The notes: generated by a model not told the origin, from the letters alone. Positions 46,613 to 56,653 are shown, counted from the first letter of the stretch. The stretch is DNA of 64,000 nucleotides from Phaeobacter gallaeciensis (GCF_001678945.1 NZ_CP015124.1:1547501-1611500), one strand, 5' to 3'. Program-made: numbers and translations.

Positions 46613-47233
46613 TCACTCCCACTTGTAGTTAAAACTCACCGAAATCCGCTCTTCTTCGGCCATATTCAGCGGCACCTCGTGGCGGATGAAACTTTCCCAA
46701 AGCAGCACATCGCCCACCTTGGGAGACTGATAGACGAATGTCTTCAGCTCCTGACGGCAGTCCTTGCGGCGCGGCGGGTGGGCCATCATCATCGCGTGGC
46801 GCGGGTCTTCCAGCTTTAGGGCGCTAGCGCCTTCGGGCATCGACACATATGTGGTGCCGGAGATTACCGAATGCGGGTGGATATGGCTGGCGTGTGTACC
46901 GCCCTCGGGCAGGATGTTGATCCAGAGATCCTCCAGCACAAGCGCACGATCATCCAGATCCAGTTCCAGGTCCTCAGCAAAAGCCGCCACATGGGCATCC
47001 AGCGATTTCACCAAATCGGCGAAGATCGGGAACCGCCAGGGCAGATCCGTCAGCGAGGCATAGGAGGTATAGCCGGGATAGCCGTTCTCCTCGCACCAGT
47101 CCTGCCCGGCTTCATCATCACCGGCGATGACAAGGCAGGAGTTTTCAAGTTCGCCTGCGTCGATGCTCGGTCCGTGTTCGGACAAAGCAGCGCGGTAGAG
47201 ACGGGTAACGAAAAGAGAGTCGATCTGTGCCAT
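46613..47233 (-). CDS. 2OG-Fe(II) oxygenase (TIGR02466-like)
   Basis: The 206-residue protein has the iron-site region HASHIHPHSVISGTTYVSMP and the C-terminal second-His/Arg region ESFIRHEVPLNMAEEERISV, matching 2-oxoglutarate-dependent oxygenases of the TIGR02466 type. The substrate is unknown. It lies on the ribosomal strand between rplP and rpmC. AAGG precedes the ATG at normal distance. A ribosomal-protein target is only a speculation from location. Confidence 0.82.
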   Translation of the reverse strand: MAQIDSLFVTRLYRAALSEHGPSIDAGELENSCLVIAGDDEAGQDWCEENGYPGYTSYASLTDLPWRFPIFADLVKSLDAHVAAFAEDLELDLDDRALVLEDLWINILPEGGTHASHIHPHSVISGTTYVSMPEGASALKLEDPRHAMMMAHPPRRKDCRQELKTFVYQSPKVGDVLLWESFIRHEVPLNMAEEERISVSFNYKWE

Positions 47234-47489
47234 AGCTGCCTTTTATCCTCGCCCGGCGCACTATTGCGAGTCCCAATTGGCTGCACCCCGCGCAATGGAA
47301 CCCACTCCGGACAACGTCCGCCACATCGGGACATATATCAGCACGGCCAGCCATGACACTCTGGCAAGTCTGCCATGCCCAGACCGCCACTGGGGCGCAA
47401 CACAATATTAGCGCGGCACTGCTACCCTGACCCAGTATGACCTGAGTTCCGGTTGTCACCTAGCATCCCTATCTACCGAGTGCCCCACC

Positions 47490-49658
47490 ATGAAGTTCAA
47501 AGTATCCATCAATCTCGCCATCCTGTCGATCATCGTGCTGGCCGCCGGCATCATGTTCACCTTGGCGGGCATTTCTCTTTATACCCATCAGGTTCGCGAC
47601 GACATGCAAGTCCGGGCCGCGCAGATCGAAGCGGTCGACATGTCTCTTGTCGATCTGGAGCAGCAGTTTCTTTCGGCCCGCCGTGCTGAAAAGGATTTCC
47701 TACTGCGCAAGGACGAAAAGTACACTAAGCGCCATGCCGCGATCATGGATCAACTGGCGTCGACCTTTGACGGCCTGAAGCAAAATATCGCGCAGGTTCC
47801 CGAGCTGCGATCTACTGCCGTCACGCTGCCTGAACTGGAAACCGCGATCGCCGCTTATGGCGCAGCCTTTCTAAGTCTCGCGGCCAGCAACCGGCGCCTG
47901 GGGCTTGATGAGAACGACGGACTGCAGGGCAATCTGCGGACTGCGGTGAAGAACGTCGAGACCGAGTTGCAGGGCCTCGAACAGCCCGAGATGCAGGTCA
48001 AGATGCTGATGATGCGCCGACACGAGAAGGACTTCATCATGCGCAAGGATCCGAAATACCTGGATCGGTTGAATGCACGTGTCGATGAGTTCCACGCCTT
48101 TCCCGAAAGCTATTACGCGGATCGCGCGCAGTTTCAGCAGATATCGGACCTGATGGACACCTATCAGACGTCTTTTGCGGCCTATGTTGATGAGACCCTG
48201 AAAGAACAGGATCTCCGGAAACAGATGTCAGAGACCTATGCAGCTGCGGAACCTTTGGTCGAAGCCCTGCATAAAGAGTCCCGTATCGTCATGAGTCAGA
48301 TCCTTGCCGACACTGCCGCGATCAGCGAACAGGCCGCCAGTAACTCGACCCGCGCAGGTCTGGGCGGCGCCGCTGTTTTCATTGTGCTCGCGCTGCTTCT
48401 GGCGCGCGGGATTTCCCGGCCCCTGAAACGCACTGACAGGGTTCTGAAAAAGATGCGGGAAAACGATTTCACCCCTGCACTCCCCGTGACCCCTATCCGA
48501 GAAATCTCGGCAATCGCCGAGGCGGTTGGTGACTTCCGCAAGGACGAAGAGATCAAGCACCGTATGACCAAGGACATTGCCCGCGTCATCGACGCCTGCG
48601 CCGAAGGTGACTTTTCCAAACGGGTCGATACCGCTGGTAGCAGCGGCATGTTCGCAGAACTGGGTAACGGAGTGAACGCCATTGGCACCGTCGCCGAAAA
48701 AGGATTGAAGGACGTTCAAGAGGTGATCGGCGGTCTTGCAACCGGTGACTTGAACCAGGCGATGCAACCGGGGCAAAAGGGCGTGTTCCGGGAAATCTCT
48801 GATGCGATTGACCACCTGACCAACAGCCTTGATGGCATGATCCGGCAACTGACCGGGAGCAGTGAAATGCTGAACAACACCGCCAACGAGATTTCATCCG
48901 CCATGAACGATGCCTCGCGGCGCGGCGAAACCTCAGCCGCCGCGCTGGAAGAAACCGCCGCCGCGCTGCAGACCGTCAGCGACACGGTGCGTGACACGGC
49001 CTCCAGCGCGCAGGACGCCAAATCGCTGGTCGACAATGCGCAGAACAATGCAGAGGGCACCCGCTCGATCGCTGAGCAGACCGTCACAGCCATGCAACGG
49101 ATCAAGGACTCCTCGGATGCGATTTCCAAGATCACCGACATGATCGACGATGTCGCATTCCAGACCAACCTGCTGGCGCTGAACGCCGGGGTCGAGGCCG
49201 CCCGCGCCGGAGAAGCTGGACGCGGCTTTGCCGTGGTTGCCTCTGAAGTCCGCGCGCTGGCACAGCGCTCATCGGATGCCGCTCAGGAAATCAACAACCT
49301 GATCAACACCAGCCGGGGCGAGGTTACCGTCGGCGTGAAGCTGGTCGACGAGACTGGCGAGTCCCTTGCAAAGATCGTTCAGACCATCATCCAGGTCGTG
49401 GAGCGCATGAATACGATTGCCGACAATACGGTGGAACAGTCCAACGGGCTGACTGAAGTCAATGTCGCTGTCGACTCGCTCGACAAAGACTCCCAAAAAA
49501 GTGCGGCCATGCTGGAGCAAACATCCGCTGCAGGTCAGATGTTGCAACAGGAGGCCCACCGCCTGTTCGAGGCGATCTCGGGCTTCCGCCTAAAAGGCAG
49601 CCCCGCGCACCATGGCTCTGCCCCAGCCGCCCAGCAGCAAGACGATTGGGCCGCATAG
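47490..49658 (+). CDS. Methyl-accepting chemotaxis protein with helical bimodular (HBM) sensor
   Basis: The 722-residue receptor has transmembrane helices at about 9-31 and 289-309. The 255-residue periplasmic part is helical and contains two copies of one motif, [18 protein letters not shown] (64-81) and [18 protein letters not shown] (176-193), the signature of HBM domains such as McpS. HAMP segments and a signalling domain with [20 protein letters not shown] follow. McpS-like HBM receptors bind organic acids; the ligand here is unknown. No CheR tether is present at the end (DDWAA). It is on the plus strand between rpmC and rplP, with no obvious Shine-Dalgarno. Confidence 0.93.
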   Translation: MKFKVSINLAILSIIVLAAGIMFTLAGISLYTHQVRDDMQVRAAQIEAVDMSLVDLEQQFLSARRAEKDFLLRKDEKYTKRHAAIMDQLASTFDGLKQNIAQVPELRSTAVTLPELETAIAAYGAAFLSLAASNRRLGLDENDGLQGNLRTAVKNVETELQGLEQPEMQVKMLMMRRHEKDFIMRKDPKYLDRLNARVDEFHAFPESYYADRAQFQQISDLMDTYQTSFAAYVDETLKEQDLRKQMSETYAAAEPLVEALHKESRIVMSQILADTAAISEQAASNSTRAGLGGAAVFIVLALLLARGISRPLKRTDRVLKKMRENDFTPALPVTPIREISAIAEAVGDFRKDEEIKHRMTKDIARVIDACAEGDFSKRVDTAGSSGMFAELGNGVNAIGTVAEKGLKDVQEVIGGLATGDLNQAMQPGQKGVFREISDAIDHLTNSLDGMIRQLTGSSEMLNNTANEISSAMNDASRRGETSAAALEETAAALQTVSDTVRDTASSAQDAKSLVDNAQNNAEGTRSIAEQTVTAMQRIKDSSDAISKITDMIDDVAFQTNLLALNAGVEAARAGEAGRGFAVVASEVRALAQRSSDAAQEINNLINTSRGEVTVGVKLVDETGESLAKIVQTIIQVVERMNTIADNTVEQSNGLTEVNVAVDSLDKDSQKSAAMLEQTSAAGQMLQQEAHRLFEAISGFRLKGSPAHHGSAPAAQQQDDWAA

Positions 49659-49820
49659 GCCGGACGCTCTGGTCCTGCCCCCCGCCTTGACGCGCAAAAC
49701 GATGGCCCGCTCTGCACTCCGCCGAGCGGGCCATTTACTGCCTTCCCGACACTACGCAGCCCCCACGCCATACTGCCGTTCGCCCCAGGAAGGCAGACGG
49801 ATTTTCCGGAAGTGACCACA

Positions 49821-49857
49821 AAGAAAAACCCCCGCCAATTTCTCGACGGGGGTTTCT
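49821..49857. terminator. Intrinsic terminator after rplP, also reachable from the HBM receptor gene
   Basis: AAACCCCCG (49826-49834) pairs with CGGGGGTTT (49847-49855). On the minus strand TTTCTTT follows the stem, placed about 25 nt after the rplP stop. The structure also faces the plus-strand receptor gene. Confidence 0.85.
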
Positions 49858-49878
49858 GATTTTCCAAAGAGCCTGGGC

Positions 49879-50292
49879 TTACCAGTCTTCGCGAACCACG
49901 ACGCGGGTCTTGATCGGCAGCTTCATCGCAGCAAGGCGCAGAGCCTCGCGGGCGATGTCGTCATTGACGCCATCGATTTCGAACATCACGCGACCGGGCT
50001 TCACTTTGCATGCCCAGTAGTCAACGGACCCTTTACCTTTACCCATACGAACTTCGACGGGCTTGGAGGTTACCGGGGTATCCGGGAAGATCCGGATCCA
50101 GACACGACCCTGACGTTTCATGTGACGGGTCATGGCGCGACGTGCAGCTTCGATCTGACGGGCGGTTACGCGCTCGGGCTGCAGAGCCTTGAGACCGTAG
50201 GTGCCGAAGTTCAGGTCAGAACCACCTTTGGCGAGACCGGAAATCCGGCCTTTGTGCATTTTGCGGAATTTCGTACGCTTTGGTTGAAGCAT
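49879..50292 (-). CDS. rplP: 50S ribosomal protein L16
   Basis: The 137-residue protein starts [20 protein letters not shown] and has the VRMGKGKG loop with Arg82, the residue equivalent to the one hydroxylated in E. coli L16 by the oxygenase RoxA/YcfD. L16 organises the A-site tRNA region. It ends the rplB-rpsS-rplV-rpsC-rplP unit. Confidence 0.98.
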   Translation of the reverse strand: MLQPKRTKFRKMHKGRISGLAKGGSDLNFGTYGLKALQPERVTARQIEAARRAMTRHMKRQGRVWIRIFPDTPVTSKPVEVRMGKGKGSVDYWACKVKPGRVMFEIDGVNDDIAREALRLAAMKLPIKTRVVVREDW

Positions 50293-50304
50293 CTCATCCC
50301 CTCC

Positions 50305-51015
50305 TTAGCGACGACCGCCACCAGCACCACGGGGTGCAGGGCCGTCCTGGATTTCCTGAGACTTACGATCACGCGCCTGCGGGTCATGCTCCATGATCTC
50401 GCCTTTGAAGATCCAGACCTTGATCCCGATGATCCCGTAGGGGGTCATGGCTTCGGAGTGAGCGTAATCGATGTCGGCGCGCAGGGTGTGCAGCGGCACA
50501 CGACCTTCACGGTACCATTCGGTACGGGCGATTTCAGCACCACCCAGACGACCCGCGACGTTCACCCGGATACCCAGGGCGCCCATGCGCATTGCGTTCT
50601 GAACGGCACGCTTCATCGCGCGACGGAAGGACACACGACGTTCCAGCTGCTGAGCGATGGACTCGCCAACCAGCTGTGCGTCCAGCTCGGGCTTGCGCAC
50701 TTCAACGATGTTGAGGTGCAGTTCCGAGTCGGTCATCGCTGCCAGCTTCTTGCGCAGGACCTCGATATCGGCGCCTTTTTTGCCGATGATCACGCCCGGA
50801 CGCGCGGTGTGAATGGTCACACGGCACTTCTTGTGGGGGCGTTCGATGATCACGCGGGCCACACCGGCCTGCTTGCACTCTGCCTTGATGAACTCACGCA
50901 GTTTCAGATCTTCCAGCAGAAGATCACCGTAGTCCTTGGTGTCGGCGTACCAACGGCTGTCCCAGGTGCGGTTCACCTGCAGGCGCATGCCGACCGGATT
51001 GACTTTATGTCCCAT
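50305..51015 (-). CDS. rpsC: 30S ribosomal protein S3
   Basis: The 236-residue protein has the KH domain with [20 protein letters not shown] and the C-terminal [21 protein letters not shown]3 lines the mRNA entry channel. It overlaps rplV by one base and lies 12 nt before rplP. A glycine/arginine-rich tail is as usual. Confidence 0.98.
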   Translation of the reverse strand: MGHKVNPVGMRLQVNRTWDSRWYADTKDYGDLLLEDLKLREFIKAECKQAGVARVIIERPHKKCRVTIHTARPGVIIGKKGADIEVLRKKLAAMTDSELHLNIVEVRKPELDAQLVGESIAQQLERRVSFRRAMKRAVQNAMRMGALGIRVNVAGRLGGAEIARTEWYREGRVPLHTLRADIDYAHSEAMTPYGIIGIKVWIFKGEIMEHDPQARDRKSQEIQDGPAPRGAGGGRR

Positions 51016-51395
51016 TAGGCTTGCTCCTCAACTTGACGCACCTTGATGGTGATCTCAGCGAACGGCTTCAGGATCTTGCCGAAACGACCACGGGCCCGCG
51101 GGCGACCGCGTTTCATGGTCATGTTCTTGCCAACCCATGCCTCGGCGACGATCAGTTCATCGACGTCCAGGTTGTGGTTGTTCTCGGCGTTCGCGATGGC
51201 GGACTGAAGGCATTTCTTCACGTCCTGCGCGATCCGCTTGTTCGAGAAAGTGAGGTCGGTCAGAGCCTTGTCCACTTTCTTGCCACGGATCATCTGAGCC
51301 ACCAGGTTCAGTTTCTGCGGGCTGGTCCGAAGCATGCGGGTTTTCGCCATTGCTTCGTTGTCGGCCACGCGGCGGGGATTTTGTACCTTGCCCAT
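51015..51395 (-). CDS. rplV: 50S ribosomal protein L22
   Basis: The 126-residue protein has [20 protein letters not shown] and the tunnel-lining loop [20 protein letters not shown]. Mutations in that loop confer macrolide resistance in other bacteria; no insertion is seen. It lies 3 nt after rpsS. Confidence 0.97.
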   Translation of the reverse strand: MGKVQNPRRVADNEAMAKTRMLRTSPQKLNLVAQMIRGKKVDKALTDLTFSNKRIAQDVKKCLQSAIANAENNHNLDVDELIVAEAWVGKNMTMKRGRPRARGRFGKILKPFAEITIKVRQVEEQA

Positions 51396-51398
51396 GAC

Positions 51399-51677
51399 TT
51401 ACTTCCGCTTCGCTTTCTTGTCCGCAGCATGACCATAATAGGTCCGGGTCGGCGAATACTCACCGAACTTCTGACCGATCATGTCTTCCGAGACGTTGAC
51501 AGGGATGTGTTTCTTGCCGTTGTACACACCAAACGTCAGACCCACGAACTGGGGCAGAATGGTGGAACGACGCGACCAGATCTTGATCACTTCATTGCGG
51601 CCCGATTCACGCGCAGCTTCGGCTTTCTTAAGCACATAGCTGTCGACGAAAGGACCTTTCCATACAGAGCGAGACAT
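51399..51677 (-). CDS. rpsS: 30S ribosomal protein S19
   Basis: The 92-residue protein starts [20 protein letters not shown] and ends with the [10 protein letters not shown] basic tail after [16 protein letters not shown]19 forms the 30S head with S13. It lies 3 nt after rplB. Confidence 0.98.
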   Translation of the reverse strand: MSRSVWKGPFVDSYVLKKAEAARESGRNEVIKIWSRRSTILPQFVGLTFGVYNGKKHIPVNVSEDMIGQKFGEYSPTRTYYGHAADKKAKRK

Positions 51678-51680
51678 AGA

Positions 51681-52523
51681 TTAACGTCCCTTCTTCTTGG
51701 CGTGACGCGAGCGGATGATCAGCTTTTGCGACGCTTTGTTTTTGTTGCGGGTGCGCTTACCCTTGGTCGGCTTACCCCACGGGGTCACCGGGTGACGACC
51801 ACCCGAAGTCCGGCCTTCACCACCACCGTGCGGGTGGTCGATCGGGTTCATAACGACACCACGGACCGAGGGACGCTTGCCCTTGTGGCGCATACGGCCA
51901 GCTTTACCGTAGTTCTGGTTGCTGTTGTCAGGGTTGCTGACGGCACCAACGGTGGCCATGCATTCCTGACGGACCATGCGCAGTTCGCCCGAGGACAGGC
52001 GGATCTGAGCGTAGCCACCATCACGACCAACGAACTGAGCGTAAGTACCGGCTGCACGGGCGATCTGGCCGCCTTTGCCGGGCTTCATTTCGATGTTGTG
52101 AACGATGGTACCGATCGGCATGCCCGAGAACGGCATTGCGTTGCCCGGCTTGATGTCTGCCTTCGCGGAGGCGATGACCTTGTCACCCACTGCCAGACGC
52201 TGCGGAGCGAGGATATAGGCCTGCTCGCCGTCTTCGTACTTCACCAGTGCGATGAAGGCAGTACGGTTGGGGTCATATTCAATGCGCTCGACGGTCGCGG
52301 CGACATCAAATTTATTCCGTTTGAAGTCAACGATCCGGTAAAGACGCTTTGCGCCACCACCACGGCGGCGAGAAGTGATCCGTCCGGTGTTGTTCCGGCC
52401 GCCCGATTTGGTCAGACCCTCAGTGAGAGATTTGACCGGACGCCCTTTCCAAAGCTCCGAACGGTCGATCAGAACCAGCCCACGCTGGCCCGGCGTCGTC
52501 GGTTTATACGACTTAAGTGCCAT
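51681..52523 (-). CDS. rplB: 50S ribosomal protein L2
   Basis: The 280-residue protein has [20 protein letters not shown] and the highly conserved [19 protein letters not shown] segment with the histidine important for peptidyl transfer. It normally follows rplW at once; here it is preceded by a 359-nt gap and the plus-strand ATPase gene. GGAAGACAG precedes the ATG, and a new promoter is proposed at 52854-52882. Confidence 0.98.
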   Translation of the reverse strand: MALKSYKPTTPGQRGLVLIDRSELWKGRPVKSLTEGLTKSGGRNNTGRITSRRRGGGAKRLYRIVDFKRNKFDVAATVERIEYDPNRTAFIALVKYEDGEQAYILAPQRLAVGDKVIASAKADIKPGNAMPFSGMPIGTIVHNIEMKPGKGGQIARAAGTYAQFVGRDGGYAQIRLSSGELRMVRQECMATVGAVSNPDNSNQNYGKAGRMRHKGKRPSVRGVVMNPIDHPHGGGEGRTSGGRHPVTPWGKPTKGKRTRNKNKASQKLIIRSRHAKKKGR

Positions 52524-52832
52524 GCTTTCTGTCTTCCGTTTAGCGTGCAGTGCCTTAGGTTCTTGTCTTTGGCACCGCTATGTTAAAGCCCCCTGACGTG
52601 CCGCGTGCGGCGGTTCAGGTGACCGATGTAGAGGGCCCCGAAGGTCCCAGGTTCGTCAGCATCCCGACAAAAGTAACAGCCCCGGACGAATCCGAGGCCT
52701 TCAGGATTGGAGCCATGTAGCAGCGTGCGCTCAAAGAGGCAAGCGATACTCTCAGTCCACTTTAGCCTTTTAACGTCTGGCCCTTTGGATATTCCAGCCC
52801 CCACCCCGCAACCGCTCAGAAACACCTTGGAG

Positions 52833-52860
52833 TTGAGCGGCGACTGTGGAATTCTAATAA
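52833..52860 (+). promoter_or_regulatory. Candidate promoter of the P-loop ATPase gene
   Basis: TTGAGC (52833-52838), 16 nt, TAATAA (52855-52860) lie 22 nt upstream of the ATG at 52883. It shares its -10 with the opposite-strand rplB promoter candidate. Confidence 0.35.
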
Positions 52861-52882
52861 GCATTCAGCCACCCACCGTCAA
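52854..52882 (-). promoter_or_regulatory. Candidate sigma70 promoter of the rplB-to-rplP unit
   Basis: Minus-strand TTGACG (52877-52882), a 17-nt spacer and TATTAG (52854-52859) form a good promoter facing rplB, with a leader of about 320 nt. Its -35 abuts the ATPase start codon. Confidence 0.45.
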
Positions 52883-54532
52883 ATGAGCAACATGAGCAAT
52901 AAGATAATTTTTTCACCGGAATCCAGCATCGGAAACGTGTCTGCGGAAACAGATGATGAATTCCTCTTCAAGTGCTTCGTCGACCATCCTGCACTTGCAT
53001 CCATTAGGGACATGGGGAATGCAAAAATGTTCCTGCTCGGCAGTACTGGTGTCGGCAAGACCGCCTTCCTCCGTATGATCGAAAAGAATGAAAATGCGAA
53101 ATTTCTTGAGCTGCAAGAACTCTCGATGAGTTACCTCTCCAACAGTGATACGATACAGTTCTTGAGAAAGATTGACGTTGATATTTCTTTTTTTCTTCAG
53201 GCGTTATGGCGCCATGTGATCTGCATTGAACTAATAAAAATGGCTACCAATATTGAAGGCCAAAGTGATGCAAAGGGTTTCCTCTCAAAACTATTCAACC
53301 GTGGACAGGAAGATGCGACGCGAAAATTTTTCCTAGACTTCGTTGAGAAAAATCAAGGTAACTTTTGGAATACCATCGATGAAACCGTGATTGAAGTTGC
53401 GAACAGACTTGAAAAAGACATCAACGCAGAGTTTGGTGTCGAAATTCAAAAAGCTTCCGCACGGGCCGGATATTCGCGGGGGCTAAGCGAAGAAAAGAAA
53501 ACTCAATTTCAGCAAAGAGCAAAGAAATTTGTCAACCCGTCGCTCCTCGCTGAGTTATCTAAAGTCATCAACGGACTTTCCCAATACCTTTCGGAAAGAC
53601 CTGACAAATACTACATTCTGATTGATGGACTTGATGAACACTGGATAGAACCAGAAATCAAGAACACGATCATTCACTGCTTATTCGAAGCATGCAAAGG
53701 CCTACGAAAGATTCGAAACCTCAAAGTAGTGGTGTCCATTCGGAATGACGTATATGAAAAAATGAACATGGAATACCCACCTTCGCAAGGGCAGCTCGAG
53801 AAAAATGAGGACTATATTGTTCGCATTAAGTGGACTCGGGAACAACTTTGGGAACTAGTCGAGAAGCGGATCGGCCATCTATATCGATGGAAGTACACCA
53901 AGGACAACGTACACTTTGTAGACCTTTTTAAGACTAGCTACGACAACAAGAAACGCAGCTGGGTTTACATTGTAGAACGTTCTTTGATGCGTCCACGCGA
54001 CGTAATCAAGTATGTCAACTTTTGCTTTAGCACCGCAGAAGGAAAGTCAGAAATTAGCAAGACTGATTTCAGAAATGCAGAAAAGGTATATTCGGATGAT
54101 CGATTGGAGGCTCTGATCTCTGAATGGTCTCCTGTTTTCCCCGGAATATCGATTATCCTCAACCTACTCTCAAACAGAGCGACATACTTTCAGATTAGCG
54201 ACTTTTGCCACACAAAATTTGTGGAGGAACTTGCATTAATTTTTGCCGAAAATGAAGCAGCTCAAAGAGACGAAATGTGGGGGATCATAGAAGACGCGGT
54301 AAAAGCCGATGGATCATTTGACCCTTTAGAGTTTTGCCGTGAGATATTTCATAGGCTTCACTTAGTTGGGGCCGTTGGACTGAAGTTGTCTTCCTCATCT
54401 GCTTGGCACTGGGTCCACCTTACACATAAACCAATACCCAAAAACTCAATCACTACAGACACCAAAGCCACAATCCATCCAATGCTCTGGCGTGCATTTG
54501 AGAACACAGAAACCAAAGAGCATAAGTCATAG
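52883..54532 (+). CDS. AT-rich P-loop ATPase (Sll1717/KAP-STAND-like), unknown function
   Basis: The 549-residue protein has Walker A GSTGVGKT (53-60), Walker B YILIDGLDEHW (244-254), a sensor-like VVSIRNDVYEK (283-293) and an MRPRDVIKYVN motif (369-379). A helical region lies between the two Walker motifs (80-240). The C-terminal part (about 415-545) resembles winged-helix segments. There are no membrane helices or recognised effector domain. The layout recalls stand-alone P-loop ATPases annotated as Sll1717 family, many found in defence or mobile contexts. Base composition and codons (AAA, GAA, ATT, TTT) are clearly more AT-rich than all neighbours, suggesting transfer. It lies between rplW and rplB on the opposite strand. 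MSNMSN offers two starts and neither has a Shine-Dalgarno. Confidence 0.88.
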   Translation: MSNMSNKIIFSPESSIGNVSAETDDEFLFKCFVDHPALASIRDMGNAKMFLLGSTGVGKTAFLRMIEKNENAKFLELQELSMSYLSNSDTIQFLRKIDVDISFFLQALWRHVICIELIKMATNIEGQSDAKGFLSKLFNRGQEDATRKFFLDFVEKNQGNFWNTIDETVIEVANRLEKDINAEFGVEIQKASARAGYSRGLSEEKKTQFQQRAKKFVNPSLLAELSKVINGLSQYLSERPDKYYILIDGLDEHWIEPEIKNTIIHCLFEACKGLRKIRNLKVVVSIRNDVYEKMNMEYPPSQGQLEKNEDYIVRIKWTREQLWELVEKRIGHLYRWKYTKDNVHFVDLFKTSYDNKKRSWVYIVERSLMRPRDVIKYVNFCFSTAEGKSEISKTDFRNAEKVYSDDRLEALISEWSPVFPGISIILNLLSNRATYFQISDFCHTKFVEELALIFAENEAAQRDEMWGIIEDAVKADGSFDPLEFCREIFHRLHLVGAVGLKLSSSSAWHWVHLTHKPIPKNSITTDTKATIHPMLWRAFENTETKEHKS

Positions 54533-54543
54533 CACCCCCAACG

Positions 54544-54572
54544 AAAAAGACCCCCGCTTTCGCGAGGGCCTT
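54544..54572 (-). terminator. Intrinsic terminator after rplW
   Basis: On the minus strand CCCTCGC pairs with GCGGGGG around a GAAA tetraloop and is followed by TCTTTTTCG. It stands about 25 nt after the rplW stop and 12 nt past the ATPase stop, ending the rpsJ-rplC-rplD-rplW unit. Confidence 0.88.
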
Positions 54573-54596
54573 CGATCTTTTTTAAAGGAACAGATC

Positions 54597-54893
54597 TCAG
54601 AGTCCGGTGGACACGTCGATGGTGTTGCCTTCTTCCAGGGTCACATAGGCTTTCTTCACGTCCTTGCGACGGCCGATCTGGCCGCGGAAACGCTTGACCT
54701 TACCCTTGGTGATGGTGGTGTTGACCGCTTTGACCTTCACACCAAAGAGGGTTTCAACCGCCTCTTTGATCTGGGGTTTGTTGCTGTCGATCGCCACTTC
54801 GAACACCACTGCGCCGTTTTCGGACGCCATGGTGGATTTCTCGGTGATGATCGGCTTGCGGATCACGTCGTAGTGTTCTGCCTTCGCGCTCAT
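54597..54893 (-). CDS. rplW: 50S ribosomal protein L23
   Basis: The 98-residue protein has the core [20 protein letters not shown] and [21 protein letters not shown]23 is at the tunnel exit and docks trigger factor and SRP. It overlaps rplD by 4 nt and ends its unit, because a terminator and a foreign gene follow. Confidence 0.98.
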   Translation of the reverse strand: MSAKAEHYDVIRKPIITEKSTMASENGAVVFEVAIDSNKPQIKEAVETLFGVKVKAVNTTITKGKVKRFRGQIGRRKDVKKAYVTLEEGNTIDVSTGL

Positions 54894-55507
54894 TTCAGTC
54901 GAGCCTCCAGTGCTTCGACACCCGCCTTGGTGATCACCAGGGTGTCACGCTTCAGGATGTCATAGACGTTTGCACCCATCGTCGGCAGGATATCCAGACC
55001 GTCGATGTTACGCGATGCTTTGAGGAACCCTTCGTTCACGGCTGCACCGTCGATGACCAGCGCGCGTTTCCAGCCCAGGTTTTTCACCTGCTTGGCCAGA
55101 GCAGCGGTCTTGCCCTCTGCGGTTGCGTCCTCGATCACGACCAGTTCACCCGCTTTCGCCTTGGCGGACAGCGCGTGGCGCAGGCCCAGCTTGCGGAACT
55201 TCTTGGTCAGCTCGTGGCCGTGGCTACGCGGGGTCGGGCCCTTGTAGATACCACCTTTGCGGAAGATCGGCGCGTTACGGTCACCGTGGCGTGCGCCGCC
55301 GGTGCCCTTCTGGCGATAGATCTTCTTGGTCGAGTAGGAGGTTTCCGAGCGGGTCTTGACCTTGTGGGTACCGGCCTGCGCGTTGTTGCGCTGCCAGCGG
55401 ACCACACGGTGCAGGATGTCCGCACGCGGCTCCAGACCGAACAGGTCTTCGGACAGTTCGATGTCGCCTGCCTTGCCGCCGTCGAGTTTGATCACATCAA
55501 GTTTCAT
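54890..55507 (-). CDS. rplD: 50S ribosomal protein L4
   Basis: The 205-residue protein has [20 protein letters not shown] and [20 protein letters not shown], the tunnel-loop region linked to macrolide resistance in other species. In E. coli L4 represses the S10 operon through its leader; a hairpin in the rpsJ leader here may be comparable. It overlaps both neighbours by 4 nt. Confidence 0.98.
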   Translation of the reverse strand: MKLDVIKLDGGKAGDIELSEDLFGLEPRADILHRVVRWQRNNAQAGTHKVKTRSETSYSTKKIYRQKGTGGARHGDRNAPIFRKGGIYKGPTPRSHGHELTKKFRKLGLRHALSAKAKAGELVVIEDATAEGKTAALAKQVKNLGWKRALVIDGAAVNEGFLKASRNIDGLDILPTMGANVYDILKRDTLVITKAGVEALEARLK

Positions 55508-56232
55508 GCTTCACCACCTTCCGCGGGAGCTTCCGCCGGTGCTTCGGTTGCTGCTGTCTTCAGAGCCGCCGGGAAGGGCAGACCTTCGGGCGCTTTCTTC
55601 TTGACGGCATCCTTGACGGTTACCCAACCGGATTTCGGACCAGGTACGGCACCTTTGATGAACACCAGGCCACGGTCGGCGTCGGTCTTGACGACTTCCA
55701 GGTTCTGGGTGGTCACGCGGGCAGCGCCCATGTGGCCGGCCATCTTCTTGCCTTTGAAAACCTTGCCGGGATCCTGACACTGACCGGTCGAACCGTGCGA
55801 ACGGTGCGAGATCGACACACCGTGCGACGCACGCAGACCGCCAAAGTTCCAGCGCTTCATGGCGCCTGCGAAACCTTTACCGATCGAGGTGCCGGTCACG
55901 TCCACTTTCTGACCTGTCAGGAAGTGTTCGGCCGAGATTTCGGCGCCAACTTCGATCAGGGCATCGGCGGGTACGCGAAATTCAACCAGCTTACGCTTGG
56001 GTTCAACCTTTGCAGCGGCAAAGTGGCCACGCATCGCCTTGGAGACGCGCTTCACTTTGGCCGAGCCTGCGCCCAGCTGAACGGCGGTGTAGCCGTCTTT
56101 GTCTTCGGTGCGTTGCGACACGACCTGCAGACCATCCAGGTGAAGAACGGTCACAGGGATCTGCTTGCCGTCTTCCATGAACAGCCGGGTCATGCCGACT
56201 TTCTTTGCGATAATACCAGAGCGCATATTCAT
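55504..56232 (-). CDS. rplC: 50S ribosomal protein L3
   Basis: The 242-residue protein starts [16 protein letters not shown] (preceded by MN) and contains [20 protein letters not shown] with the glutamine region methylated by PrmB in E. coli. The C-terminal tail is alanine/glutamate-rich and longer than in E. coli. It lies 12 nt after rpsJ. Confidence 0.98.
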   Translation of the reverse strand: MNMRSGIIAKKVGMTRLFMEDGKQIPVTVLHLDGLQVVSQRTEDKDGYTAVQLGAGSAKVKRVSKAMRGHFAAAKVEPKRKLVEFRVPADALIEVGAEISAEHFLTGQKVDVTGTSIGKGFAGAMKRWNFGGLRASHGVSISHRSHGSTGQCQDPGKVFKGKKMAGHMGAARVTTQNLEVVKTDADRGLVFIKGAVPGPKSGWVTVKDAVKKKAPEGLPFPAALKTAATEAPAEAPAEGGEA

Positions 56233-56244
56233 TACCCTCCGATC

Positions 56245-56559
56245 TTACGACTGCAGCTTGATCTCGACGTCCACGCCAGCGGCGAGGTCGAGCTTCATCA
56301 GCGCGTCCACGGTCTGGGGAGTCGGATCAACGATGTCGAGCATGCGCTTGTGGGTGCGGATCTCGAACTGGTCACGGGATTTCTTGTCGACGTGGGGGCC
56401 ACGCAGAACGGTGAATTTCTCGATCTTGTTCGGAAGCGGGATCGGGCCACGAACCTGCGCGCCGGTGCGCTTTGCAGTGTTCACGATTTCCTGGGTGCTG
56501 GCGTCCAGCACGCGGTAATCGAAAGCCTTCAGCCGAATGCGAATGTTTTGACTTTGCAT
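56245..56559 (-). CDS. rpsJ: 30S ribosomal protein S10
   Basis: The 104-residue protein starts [19 protein letters not shown] and has [21 protein letters not shown]10 (NusE) also serves in transcription antitermination. It is first in its unit; in most alphaproteobacteria it directly follows tuf, but here a plus-strand histidine kinase gene intervenes. Confidence 0.98.
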   Translation of the reverse strand: MQSQNIRIRLKAFDYRVLDASTQEIVNTAKRTGAQVRGPIPLPNKIEKFTVLRGPHVDKKSRDQFEIRTHKRMLDIVDPTPQTVDALMKLDLAAGVDVEIKLQS

Positions 56560-56631
56560 TTCGTCAGCCTTTTATAGGCGTTGGAGTTGAGAGGAGGGCC
56601 CACGACCACCGCACACCCTCATCGAACCCAA

Positions 56632-56653
56632 AAGGCGGGAATCACCCCGCCTT
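56632..56653 (-). promoter_or_regulatory. Attenuator-like hairpin in the rpsJ leader
   Basis: AAGGCGGG (56632-56639) and CCCGCCTT (56646-56653) form an 8-bp stem with a 6-nt loop. On the minus strand it reads ...CCCGCCTTTTGGG, a short T run. It lies about 75-95 nt upstream of rpsJ inside the predicted leader, so it could act as an r-protein-controlled attenuator. Confidence 0.55.

Larger units (their letters stand above)
52524..52882. other. Divergent region between rplB and the P-loop ATPase gene
   Basis: The 359 nt contain overlapping back-to-back promoter candidates at the ATPase end and a leader of about 320 nt before rplB. A 93-codon minus-strand frame (52583-52864, MLIRIPQSPLNSKVFLSGCG...) fills most of it. 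It has no Shine-Dalgarno, its ATG lies inside the promoter spacer, and I recognise no family, so it is not called a gene. Confidence 0.4.

Noticed and set aside
52583-52864. 93-codon minus-strand frame as a gene
   Set aside because: No ribosome-binding site, start within a promoter spacer, no recognisable family; retained only as a low-interest observation.
52524-54545. Transposon or integron ends flanking the ATPase gene
   Set aside because: No terminal inverted repeats, target-site duplication or integrase gene could be seen; only composition suggests transfer.
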